Shown: piece by piece, positions 24,263 through 33,969 of the stretch
Numbering within the stretch: the first letter of the stretch is position 1
Layout of the letters: every line of letters begins with the position of its first letter
DNA from: Phytophthora quininea
Lineage: Eukaryota; Oomycota; Peronosporomycetes; Peronosporales; Peronosporaceae
NCBI GenBank assembly: GCA_011947345.1
Contig: JAAVTG010000911.1
Coordinates: forward strand, 1 to 64,000
Direction: 5' to 3'
Length of the DNA: 64,000 bases
Program-made: the position numbers and the translations under genes
The notes under the pieces: model-generated
The model's input: only the letters and a program-made list of their open reading frames with translations
The model's database searches: none
Told to the model about the DNA's origin: nothing

Positions 24263-24989
24263 GGCCGATAGATGATGCACATAAGGTCGTAACGAGTCAT
24301 TTTGTTTTCAATCATTGGCTAGTCAATAAACGAGGGTAAGACTTTCCTTTTGTTTGTAAGAGTTGTTTGCGCTGGGGTCACGTCGGTTGCGCTGTAAAAG
24401 TCGGCTCGGAATCTCAGCCATCGACTAAGCTAGTATATTTCTCAATTAGAGTTGTTGTGATATCCTGGCCCTCACGGTTGGTGCTGGAGCCCGTTGACGT
24501 TTGTCCCAAGGTTTTAGGCTGGGAGCTTTTGTCCTTAACGGGTGCGTCGTGGCAGTTAGCATCAGAATTGTTCTCTCACCTTTTACTGCCTCTGAATGTG
24601 AACACAGACAAGAGTTAGAGAGCTCACTTAACAAAATACATTCGGCAGCAAGAAGCTTTCTCACCAGCGAGCTTCTTTGTTTTCTTGTTGCGGCGCAGAC
24701 GCGTACCTGGTGGTGCTACTTTCTAGTAGAGTTAATTTGTAGTAGGCTATCGTCGACCAATTTCCGCTTACGACAAGAACCGTTTCCTGTGTTGCTTCGC
24801 TACTTGACAGGTCGTGAAAAGACCGATGCTTCGAGGCACACCTCGCCAAGCATGCCGCCTTCTGCACGATCGACCCCTGAATTGGCTTTGTGGTGCTCGA
24901 CAACACGGATGAGGAATTGCACAGGCGACCACCTACACGGAGGGTCAATCGCAGGAATGATGGAAACGTGCCTGCGGTTAGCACTAAAG
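24263..24989. other. Gap between the GPI-protein gene and the MULE
   Basis: About 730 nt. No gene or repeat is supported. The first part should contain the 3' end of the GPI-protein transcript. Confidence 0.5.
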
Positions 24990-25023
24990 TGGATCACCTA
25001 CAGGTCTGGTCTTATTCGGGTCT
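24990..25023 (+). repeat. MULE left terminal inverted repeat
   Basis: It begins TGGATCACCTACAGGTCTGG. Compared by eye with the reverse complement of 27125-27158, 27 of 34 positions agree. Confidence 0.6.
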
Positions 25024-25496
25024 GATCGGCGTGCAAGCGCTAATCGGTCTGGTCTCTGTTTGGTCCTTGTTTCTGCATTTTCACGGCGATCGGAAAGGTG
25101 AACATGTGTGATCCATCAAGTGATTTCAATTGATAAAGTCGTCTTGAGAGCTCGTTAGTACAGGACTTGCGGGTTGGGTCTGTTTTGCGAGCCACCGAAG
25201 TATGGCTGGACAGCAAACGCAGCCGTCATGATTGGCTCGAAGCCTGCAGTGTTGTTTGACACTTCTTCATCCATCAATTTCCTGGTACCATCAACCATGG
25301 CAGCTAATTCGGGTTATGACTCGGGACCTCCCGACCCACCAACTCAAGACCTCAACAAGTCGAGCGTGCTGCAAACTTCGCTACGGTCGTCTTCATCAAT
25401 GGCAACCCATTCACACGCGCACGGATCTCAACTCGCAAAGGTACCTACCGTTGCAGTGGCTACAGACGAACGGGCTGTAGAGCCAGAGCTGAAAGG

Positions 25497-26952
25497 ATGC
25501 TGACTCAGAGTACTTACACTGTCGTTGTTGAACATTCATGCCGGCAAGTAGCTGCTCCAATAGCAGACGAAGTTAATGTTGTCGAAGAGATGAAGCAGCA
25601 CGTGGACATGCTCGCGATTGTCGAGCTTTCGTGCACTGCACGTCGTATTTGGGAGCTGGTCAGCATTAAATTTTACGAGGAAGCTGCACAGGGTCGTGCC
25701 GTTGTGGGCCTAACTCGTGAGCAAGTCATCTCGCGCGTGTTCAACACGAGACGAGATCACTACGGTGGAGACGTTCACGGCCGTTTGTAGATTCCGCCAC
25801 TGTCGTTGGTGAAAAACACAACGCTTCGATTTTTCCAGCTCCATCACGTTTACTACGAGGACTTGCAGCGGCATCCTGACCAGCCACAACGAATATTGCC
25901 TGGGCGCACCCCGAGCTAATACGACTTTTAATGTACGCTGGCACTACGATCTTCTTGGACGCAACTTTTCACTGCGTTCCGCCGCAATTTCGCCAGTGCA
26001 TAGTTGTGATGGTGTTGGATCAGGCGACGGGGTTCTACGTCCCCATCTTCTACGTCCTATGCACGTCAAAGACGCAAGACACTTACTGGAGTGTCTTCAA
26101 TTTCATCATTGAGAGCACTGACGAGAAACTCCGGCCAGCGACTGTGGTGTGTGATTTCAAGGCAGCACTTATCAAGGCGGTCGCTGTACAATTTCTTGAA
26201 GCCCAACGTGTAGGCTGCTTTTTCACTTCAAGCAAGCCGTGCGTCGGAAAATGAAGAAGCTGTCCATTCCGAAGAAGCAGATTAGGGTGGCGATGCAACC
26301 AGGAGTTCTCGATATGCTTACCGTCATCAAACGAAAGCACATCGAGAAGAAGGGTGTTGCTTTCGTGCAAAAGTCCATTCAGGACAAGTGTGCTGAGTCT
26401 GGTATTGGATACTCATCGATGAAGTGGTCTCGCTTTTGGTCGTACTTCTCTAAAGCTTGGATCAAGAAGTATGGGCCTGAAGTCTGGAACGTACATGGGC
26501 TAAATCACGGCCTAGGTAATCGTACCAATAATCCGTTAGAAAGATTCAACAGAGAGATGAATGAGGCGTTTAGCGCACCACACCCGACGACTCCTGTTTT
26601 CGTCAGCACTGTCGAACGCTTGGCACGTGGGCATGTGCAGCACCGCGCTGACACGCCTTCAAGAGCACGCAAGAAACCTCAGTATGCTGTTCAACTTCCT
26701 CGTGCGGTCAAATTTGAGTCTTCGGAAGAGTCTGACGCGGCTTGTCCTTCTCCTGGCGAATGTGATCTTGGAGGTGACGAATACTCTGACGACTCTGATA
26801 GTCCTAGTGATACGTATTCAGGGGAAGAGGGAGCTTCGATGGTGGTAACAGCAGATCGGCTTGTCGCGAGGGCACTAGTGAAGACTACAGCTTGGACGAG
26901 CTATCATTTGAGTATGAGGGCGACAGCGAAGGTGACAGCGATACCGCAGTAG
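25497..26952 (+). pseudogene. MULE transposase remnant
   Basis: Three reading frames join into one transposase-like protein. The DDE core starts with FLDATFHCVPPQFRQ (first Asp), continues with VVCDFKAALIKAV (second Asp) and GCFF, with an FHFKQAVRRKMKK stretch in the next frame. It ends with the conserved RTNNPLERFNREMN block containing the probable Glu. The last part (about 26.7-26.95 kb) is acidic and low complexity. The frame changes near 25920 and 26225 each fit one lost base, but there is also an in-frame TAG near 25788. The copy is therefore likely inactive, unless that codon is also an error. There is no good ATG. Confidence 0.7.
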
Positions 26953-27124
26953 TGTAGATGCTCCTCGTAGAAAGGTGTCTCACGGGGATTCACCTTGTGA
27001 GTAGGAAATAGCTAGATGACATGCATGTTCGGGTTGCTAGGAAGGTTTCCCCGTTCAGAGCCTAGCAGCAAAATAAAAGTTGCCTCCAATGGCGTTGTCG
27101 GTCTGGTCTCGTGTATTGGTCTGG

Positions 27125-27158
27125 AGACCCAACCGAGACTAGATCTGCAGGTGATCCA
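27125..27158 (-). repeat. MULE right terminal inverted repeat
   Basis: It ends CAGGTGATCCA and is the inverted partner of 24990-25023. Confidence 0.6.
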
Positions 27159-27172
27159 TTTTAAATTCTTCC

Positions 27173-27900
27173 GTGCCTGCAGAGCTGCTGGATGCGAGTT
27201 CGGAACTCGGGCTTCGAGCTGCCTTCCGAAGAAAAGCACTGCTCGTCTCCGCCTTACAGCTCTTTGGGGTGTGGCTTATCGTGGGGATCGCACCATTCTA
27301 CCCTCTCATCCGCGACAAAGTCATCCCAGTGTTCGTCGATTTCAATCCTGCGCTCGCGATAATGTGCGGACTGTTAACTATCGCCCTACTTGCTGTCTTG
27401 TATTTCCATTGCACAAGATGCAGCATCATCGCGGTCATCCTAGTGATGTTTAGCGTCCTCCAAGCTGCCACCTGGGGGTGGCTTTCACGTCAGACATTGG
27501 TTTCTTCAACCGCGGCGTTTATCTCTGCACGGACATCGTACTCTGCGTTGCCGTCTCAGTTGCCATCGTCACTGCGGCAATTGGATTCACGTCTGCTGGC
27601 AGTTTTCAGCAATCTCGCGAACTGCTGGAATTGCTCCGTTTGCGTTGTGACCGGGCAGCAACGAGGACCAGGACGGCTATATGCAATTCTACAGCAGCAA
27701 GAGCGAGGAACGTCGCCACCAACTCGGGAAAACTGCGTCAGACTTGTACACCAATAGAGCGCGTACGAACCAGATCACCGGCAAAAGTGGCGAAAAACTT
27801 GTCGACGAAGACGTTGCTTCGATATCGTCGCCTCTGCCCGCTTCAACGGCTCGTACACCTCACACCGCACGCACGGTTCGATCAGGGTCGAGGCGAATGG
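27173..27900 (+). pseudogene. Bax-inhibitor-1/TMBIM-like membrane protein, 5' truncated
   Basis: The reading frame opens with AELLDASSELGLRAAFRRK and then shows at least five hydrophobic helices (LLVSALQLFGVWLIVGIA, ALAIMCGLLTIALLAVLYF, SIIAVILVMFSVLQAATWG, VYLCTDIVLCVAVSVAIVTAA). A charged 'RxxFxRK' entry followed by 'xxxQL' in helix 1 resembles TMBIM/BI-1 proteins, which are ER or Golgi ion-leak channels affecting stress and cell death. Frames join if one base is added in GGGGG (27474-27478) and one in GGG near 27652. The tail then reads CDRGSNEDQDGYMQFYSSK and becomes Ser/Thr/Arg-rich. There is no ATG. The homologous sequence begins about 15 nt after the MULE edge, preceded by a possible splice acceptor (CCTGCAG, 27176-27182). 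The MULE may have removed or separated the first exon. The 3' end is unclear. Confidence 0.42.
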
Positions 27901-28741
27901 TAAACATGACGGCCCAGACACTGCTTTTTGACAGCGCAATCAGCCTCCACTCTCGGGAATCGAATGCAAGTCGCTCTCTCATAGAGTATCTGCGGGGATC
28001 GCTCTTGTGCAGTGCCGGATCTGTTCGCGACTCGCTCCGGCCGCTTGACGTCAAGTGGGCTGGCACCAAACTCCTCCGAGCTCGTTCTTGGTGCCGACAC
28101 TCGAGTCTCAACTGCAGGAGACAAGCCGGACGACGTCGACAAAGATCCGTGGCTGCGTGTCAAGCGCTGCCGAGCGCGGAGTCCCCAGTGGACACGACGA
28201 CTGCCCCAGGGACTTGTCTTTTCCAGCGACGGCAAATCCCCATGCAACCAGCAGACCGAAGGCTCTGCTACCCGTGCTCGTCATCAGTAGCAGCGTCCAC
28301 AATCCGCAGCTATCTGCCTGAGGTGGGTGAACTTTGCAGGCATGCATTGGCCACCAGCGTCCGCATGGAGGAAGCATCTGCGCGAGCACTCTGCTCGACG
28401 AACACCGCAGCGAAGTATCGTTTCGAGTGGATCTTGAAGTTTTGCTCTGTGCCGATCACACCGATGACCCGACCAAGTGGTCCTTTCATCATAATATATT
28501 ACTGCGTTTTAACAATTCTCTCGCTCGTGAGGCACTCCACTAACACGCATCGATCGCTTGGGCTTCAATACCCGCTGCTCGATACTTTTGCTTCCTCTAG
28601 TACTCCAACGCCACAACCTGCGCCCACCGGTCTCTCAAATAAATACGCTCGATTTCCGGGAAACGCCGCCAGTCGGCCCAAAGCCTCCGTCTCAGACCGC
28701 GAACTAACCGATGCCACAGCACCAGTCGCACCCACTGGGGC
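27901..28741 (+). other. Possible 3' continuation of the membrane-protein gene
   Basis: Open frames continue past 28.8 kb on the + strand, with natural-looking stretches such as LGADTRVSTAGDKPDDVD (about 28.1 kb), but frame use is not resolvable by eye. It may be the rest of the preceding gene or a separate small gene. No domain is recognised. Confidence 0.25.
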
Positions 28742-29424
28742 CTACGACTCGCGGTGGAACGTCTCGATCAGGAAATCTATGCACTTGTCGAACTCGACAT
28801 CGCTGGGCTCGAAGGACGGGCCGTCCAGGTAGTACGGGTTGCTCTCCGTGGCCGAGAAGTCGATCGCCAGCGGCAGCTGCTTCTGCTGGTACGCGCTCGG
28901 GGCCCCATGGGCTCCATGGACGGCGTCGGCATCATGCCCATCTGCATGTCCATCTGCATGCTCATCTGAAGGTCCATCTGCATGCTTGGCGAGCCCGCCT
29001 CGCCGGCCTCGCCCAGCAGGTCCAACTCGCGCTCGGCGGCGATGGCGAGCGACGTGGCCAGGATCGAGTCGTTGAACTGCTCGTCGCTGTTGAGCAGCGC
29101 GTTGAAGCGCGAGGACCTGTCCATGAGGAACGGCAGGTTGTGCTTGCCGCTCATGCGCACGTTGCGCAGCCGTCGCGCGATCTTCTGGCGATACTTTTGC
29201 GCGTGCGTCATGGTCTGGCGCGCCGTGCGCGAGCCCACGTGGGCGGCGATGTCCTTCCAGGGCCCGGACGGGAACAGCTTGATGCCATCCACGAAGAGAC
29301 CGTGCTCCTCGGGCGTCCAAAGCCCGCGGCCCTCGGGCACGGACTGCTGCTTGCTCTCCTCGACCTGCGCGCTCCACTCTCCGGTGGCGGCGGCCGCGCT
29401 CTCGACCATGTTGGTGAACGACAT
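28742..29424 (-). CDS. SHAQKYF-class single-Myb transcription factor (copy A)
   Basis: A single Myb/SANT repeat with W-x-EEH...LFPSGPWKDIAAHVG...RQTMTHAQKYRQK marks this as the SHAQKYF-like class common in oomycetes and plants. It should bind DNA in the nucleus. The start MSFTNMVES at 29424 was chosen as the first Met before the repeat. The open frame extends upstream without homology. Downstream of the repeat lies a Met/Gln-rich low-complexity stretch (repeats of QMDLQM type). After a one-base loss in the GGGGCCCC run at 28899-28906 comes an acidic, aromatic tail (NPYYLDGPSFEPSDVEFDK) that could be an activation region. The repaired length is about 227 residues. A paralogue lies at 45797-46621 on the other strand. 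Confidence 0.82.
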
Positions 29425-30422
29425 GGGCTCGTGTCTGTCTTGGCTGGTGCCGGTGCTGCTGCTGCTGATCCCTTCGGTTCCTCGGGGGCCTCGACCCACT
29501 TTGCTCGCGCGGCGCAGATCTTCAACTGACACAGCAAGATCGACTCGCGTCTGTCTGGCGGCCAGCGCGCTCTTCCAGGGCCCCTCTCCTATCCTGCCAA
29601 CGTGCCTATCACGGTCGCTCGCGCGCGGCGCTTCTTTCAGCGTTGCATGACGCGGCGGGTTTTGGTCTGCAAAACCGCGGTAGGCGCAACGAAATAGCCG
29701 CCCCCAAAGCCAGAATTGCCCGCGACGAAGACCGCAGCTCGCGAACGTTGCCGCGCAGAGCAGCCCCAACACAGCTACAGATAGCCGAGCCGGGACCTGC
29801 GCCGAGAGCGGCGAATTGCGCGCGGCGAGCCCTCGAGTTGCCCTCGTCCATGTTCCATTTTCCGAGGAGGGGGCGCGAGTGTCCCAGCGTGCCCTCTTGG
29901 CCGCGAACAACCATCGGCCAGCAACAAGACTCGGAGACTCGACCTTGGCCTGGCTCCCGGGCGAAAACGCCACAATCGTAGCCGTCGTGGTCGTGGCACC
30001 GAGCAGCAGCAGCAGCAGCAGCCCAGGACCCGATCATGGCAGCGGAGACCCTCACCCGGCCGCGTTGCCGCGCTTGATCGGCGCCGCCGAGCTCATGTCT
30101 CGCAGCCTTCGTTCCAGTGCGGGGATTCAGCCATCGCATGTGGTCAGCGAGAGGAGGCAGTCTTGGGAAGGGAATCGGGCATGGCCCGGGCGAGCGCGGT
30201 GCCTCTCCAAGTCAAAGGCGCTCCAAGTCGCGGGAGACCGCGCGAGACGGAGCGTGACTCGGTTCAGACCATCGGTTCAGCGGCGCCAGACATAAAGTGC
30301 GGGCTCGCCTCTTCTAGGCACCATGATTTCAGCACGCGTCCGTACTGCGTGTTCGAGGCGGGTCAGCCATTTCACAGCCTTGAAGTCGATGATGTCCCGG
30401 AACTAGCCATCAAAGGGATACG
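29425..30422. other. Upstream region of Myb copy A
   Basis: About 1 kb between the Myb start and the left arm of the inverted repeat. It holds a short AGC microsatellite (30003-30021) and no supported gene. Confidence 0.45.
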
Positions 30423-32891
30423 CCTGCCCCGCAATATCGCCGCGGCCAATCTGCACTTGTGTTTTCCTCGGCTACAGCGCATATTTCCGTGGTGCTGTGA
30501 TCGCATTCGTATCATAGCGCAGCATGGCCGCCGCCCGCCGATCTGTTATAGCCGTTCGGGAGTACCAAAAGCCAAGCGGATCACGGCCACCAGCGCCAGG
30601 TCTTGTGCACGCCTCACTCGGTGCTCGCGTTTTGACGTTTTGACCCCGCGGCAAGGGCAGAGCACGTTTACAACCCGCGCATTTCGCCGCGACAGCACTC
30701 CTTTGCTCGCCCCCTGCATGCCAGGACAAAGCATAGCCCGGACCACCAATGCGCCTTTAATCGAAGCGAGCTGCAAACCGCCGTGTTTTGGTGGCGCTCG
30801 GATTCAAACGCGAGACACCCACAGCAGTCAGCGAAAAGCTCGGCTGGCCAAGGTAGATAGATATTCACAAACGAGTCCGCCTTCACGGCAGCACGAATCG
30901 AAAGTGGTTTGCAGCCTCATTCGGACAGCCGAGAAATCATCGCCACAGCCGCGGGCCGCCAACACTGCAGATCTCTCGATAGTGCGTGGTTGATATTGCG
31001 CCGGGACATTTCATCTCGTCAGGATACACCGTGTGCGCGGGCTAATGCAAGCACGCTTCGCTGTCCGGCGCTGCCGAGCACCGGGTCTTCGCCCGGTAAA
31101 TCCCGACGTTTGCTCTTTCTCGACTCTTTATCGCCTCGAGCGCATTGCTTGTTGCCCAAGCAAACGTCGCAGACACCGCTGTATCCGAGGATCCAGGCGC
31201 CGTCGCCCGTTCGTGCGAGCGCAGCATCATCTTGATCGCGTTTCCTCGCGGTCCAACCTGCGAGGGTGAACATCGTGGGCAACGAAACGATCGCCAAGAC
31301 TTGCATGACCGCCCTCGACGGCATCAGCAGACTGTCGGGGGATCTCGTGCTGCCAATATCGAACACAACAACTTAAGCAACGCGCGAGCAGCACCACGCC
31401 CTCAGCACCCGTCACAGATGTCCTGCTGAATATCCGCGGCAACAACGCCACCAGCTCAGCGACGACAGCTTCGATCTTGGTTCCAGTGAAACAAAACTTG
31501 GCACCGGTATAATAGAGGCGCGAGCATGTCTCCGAGCGGAGAGCACGGGCGACGCTCGTTGTTTCGAAGTTGAGTCGCGACTATCCGTCGGGATGGAGTA
31601 CAAAACTCCAGGGCTGTCTTCACCCACCGGGTGTACACTTCACGGCGCCTCGTTCCGCTGCTGTCCTGCACCACTCGTTGACGTCTGCATGTCGAGATTG
31701 ATGAAGTCGCCGCGGTGTCTACGATGAGGTACCACACAGAGAGACTCAGGTACCAACAACGCCACATCCTGCTCCAAGCAGCAATGCTGTCGTAGCTTCT
31801 CCCCGCACTGGTACCCCAGTAGAGCGCTCTTGTTGGCTCGGCGCTTCAGCTTCAGTAACGAACCGTTGCCCATGACGCTAGCCACTTGGATACACCGCCC
31901 CCACCCGAGCGCCAGCCGCTGAGCAACAGCCTTGGCAACGGACCTGAAAAAGTCGACGTAGCGCCGCTTTGTACTTGGACTTGAATCAAAGAATGGGCCC
32001 GAGAGAGGGCTGCAGACATCACTCACATCCCCTTTTGACGACTGGAAGTTGGTCCTGGCACCACATGCGCACGGGCAGCAGAGAACACGTCGCGCCACTT
32101 GCCACGCCAACGCCCGCGCTGGATCTCGAGTGAAACTCGCCATACAGAGAACAAGTGAATGGGTTCAACCTTGTTAGGTGATGTTCCTGGGATATCTCAT
32201 TCTCGTGCTTTCGTAAGTTTTATATGGAGTTTCCCATCAAACTGCAGGCAGATTGACCGTATTCCAAACCCCTTGACTTCGGTTTGCTAAATGGACCTGG
32301 GATCAAAGTCGTTCGAGAAATCATAAGCGCAGCAAGCAATGTACGATAAGATCTTCATGTGATTGGTCAAAACCTTGTATCTGCCGATCAGTTCTGTACA
32401 TTCAATCCCACAACGGTGCTACAAGCTCCGGTCGCCATGAGCGACACAGGCTCGCAGACAGCGAGACAAAAGGCAAAACGGACGTTTATTGCGCTGCAGA
32501 GCCATGTGCAGTATTTAGTGTCGATGAATCTTTGCTGCAGCGTTTAGCCCCCATTACAGTCAAGCGAGCGTCGAATGTCTTGTTTACATGTATTAACCGT
32601 CCAATCAAGGTGGATTGACAAAGAAACACGAGGTGCTTGATAGTACACTGCCCGCCAAGTGGTTACGCACACCCACGTTGGGAAGTCTAACTATCAATAT
32701 TGCGAGTTCTGGAGCACCGCTCGAGTATGTTGGTTTTACTATGCTAGCGCGCCTCCCACTTGTGTTAACGAGCGGGTTTTAACAGATTAAATAGGTGCTC
32801 ACATACAACTGATCGTTTTGGTCAACACGTCCAATAATACGCACACCAGGTCAGTATACAAAGACCAAGTGAATCAGAATGTTGGTCAAAT
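30423..32891 (+). repeat. Left arm of a near-perfect 2.47-kb inverted repeat
   Basis: The 2469-nt arm is the reverse complement of 33930-36394 (2465 nt). Pairing was followed from the outer edge (CCTGCCCCGCAATATCGCC) to the inner edge (GTTGGTCAAAT). The four-base length difference is fully explained by three sites: CCCCC at 30710-30714 against GGGG, CCCC at 31801-31804 against GGG, and an extra GT at 32821-32822. Several open frames are translated identically in both arms, so base substitutions must be very few. Confidence 0.92.
31640..32143 (-). CDS. Unknown 167-residue ORF in the left arm
   Basis: It starts MASFTRDPARALAWQ and ends GAGQQRNEAP. It contains a Cys cluster (CCPCACG) and Arg-rich helices. 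No domain is recognised. It is the only arm frame whose sequence looks plausibly coding, and its mirror copy in the right arm loses the frame at the GGG run 35015-35017. It could be a remnant of the repeat's own gene or chance. Confidence 0.3.
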   Translation of the reverse strand: MASFTRDPARALAWQVARRVLCCPCACGARTNFQSSKGDVSDVCSPLSGPFFDSSPSTKRRYVDFFRSVAKAVAQRLALGWGRCIQVASVMGNGSLLKLKRRANKSALLGYQCGEKLRQHCCLEQDVALLVPESLCVVPHRRHRGDFINLDMQTSTSGAGQQRNEAP

Positions 32892-33969
32892 CCGACGGCT
32901 CGATCCTGGCCATTTGCGAAACAATGGGCCGGGGCCCACCGCTCACAGAGCGAGAGCGAGGGAAGATCGAAGGGCTGATCCAAGCTGGTATGGGCGTTAG
33001 GGAAAGCTCTCGGCGGGTAAAGCGCTCCACAGACGCGGTGCGGCGCGTTCTGGGCGGCGACGACGCGAAACCACGCAAGATGATGGGATCAACGCCTAGC
33101 TTCTCCGACCGTGACGTTCGCCGCCTAGTTCGTGAAGCATCAACGGGAGATTTCTCATCTCCTCAGCTTAGGTCTACGCTTAATCTAACCCCTCTGTCAG
33201 GACAATCCAGCGAGTTCTTTCTAACGTTGATTGGCTTTGCTACACTAAACTAAACAGCACGTTGCCGCTGTCGAAGAAGGACAAAGCAGCGCGGAAGGAG
33301 TGGGCGTGGGAAATGCTAATGCAAGCAGAAGGCAAGGATGTATGGGAGAAAATAATTTTTCCGACGAAAAAGTGGAGCCTGGACGGCCCGGACAAATTCC
33401 ATCATTACTGGCGAGATCTGCGTCGCCCTCCTCGCGAGAATCATCGCCGCCAGGCCGGCGGAGGGTCGTGTATGATGTGGGCGGGCTTCTCTGCCAAGGG
33501 CAAGACGAAAATCGCGTTCTTGTCGGGGGCCAAACCTCTGAAGACTACATCTACACGGTATCTGAATTTCTCCTTCCAGTTGCGCACCTCAACTACGGCA
33601 CGGACTTCATCTATCAGCAAGATGGAGCCTCCATCCACACGTCCAAGGCCAGCATGGAGTTTTTGAAGCAGCAGGGGGTCCAGGTGCTAAAGTGGACGCC
33701 GAGATCTCCAGACCTGAACCCATCGAGAACTTGTGGTCGATCCTGACTCGCTGAGTCTACCACAACGGCCGCCAATTTGCCACAGTTACCGAGCCTCGCA
33801 CTGCTATTGAAGAGGCATGGAAATCCATCTAACCCTCCGTTCTCCGCTCTCTAATCGACTCGATGCCGCGTCGCTGCCAGGAAGTGATCGACAAGAACGG
33901 CAACAAGACACACAACTAATAAAAGTCGAATTTGACCAACATTCTGATTCACTTGGTCTTTGTATACTG
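32852..33969 (+). mobile_element. Tc1/mariner element at the centre of the inverted repeat
   Basis: The core reads CAGTATACAAAGACC...(33930-33969 inverted) around a Tc1-type transposase. CAGT termini are usual for this superfamily. The flanks are themselves mirror images, so the true element ends cannot be fixed from this copy: no TA target duplication is visible at CAGT, while a TA-GGTGCTCACATACAACTG boundary further out (about 32794) is an alternative. Confidence 0.65.
32879..33919 (+). pseudogene. Tc1/mariner (DD34E) transposase, inactivated
   Basis: An N-terminal helix-turn-helix region (LTERERGKIEGLIQAGMG, then SSRRVKRSTDAVRRVL) precedes the catalytic core. The first Asp lies in FSDEK (GAC at 33363-33365, in a different frame from WSLDGPDKFHHYW). 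The second is in FIYQQDGASIHTS. The Glu is in SPDLNPIENLW after one added base near 33721. Counting from the second Asp to the Glu gives 34 residues between, the Tc1 spacing. Besides several one-base frame changes, two in-frame stops remain (TGA after SILTR and TAA at 33830-33832, before PSVLRSLIDSMPRR). This copy therefore cannot make a full transposase. The ATG at 32879 lies within the terminal repeat. Confidence 0.75.

Larger units (their letters stand above)
24990..27158 (+). mobile_element. MULE (Mutator-like) DNA transposon, decayed
   Basis: A 2.17-kb unit is bounded by degenerate terminal inverted repeats (24990-25023 and 27125-27158) and contains a MULE-type transposase on the + strand. 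Subterminal copies of GGTCTGGTCTC occur near both ends. No clean 8-11 bp target duplication is visible, so the exact edges may extend a few bases outward (a TAAA lies just outside both repeats). Confidence 0.65.

Noticed and set aside
24501..25025. 174-codon + strand frame before the MULE as a gene
   Set aside because: It runs into the MULE terminal repeat, has no motif and no conserved start.
28711..29529. 272-codon + strand frame over Myb copy A
   Set aside because: It is low-complexity, His/Arg-rich and antisense to a clear Myb domain.
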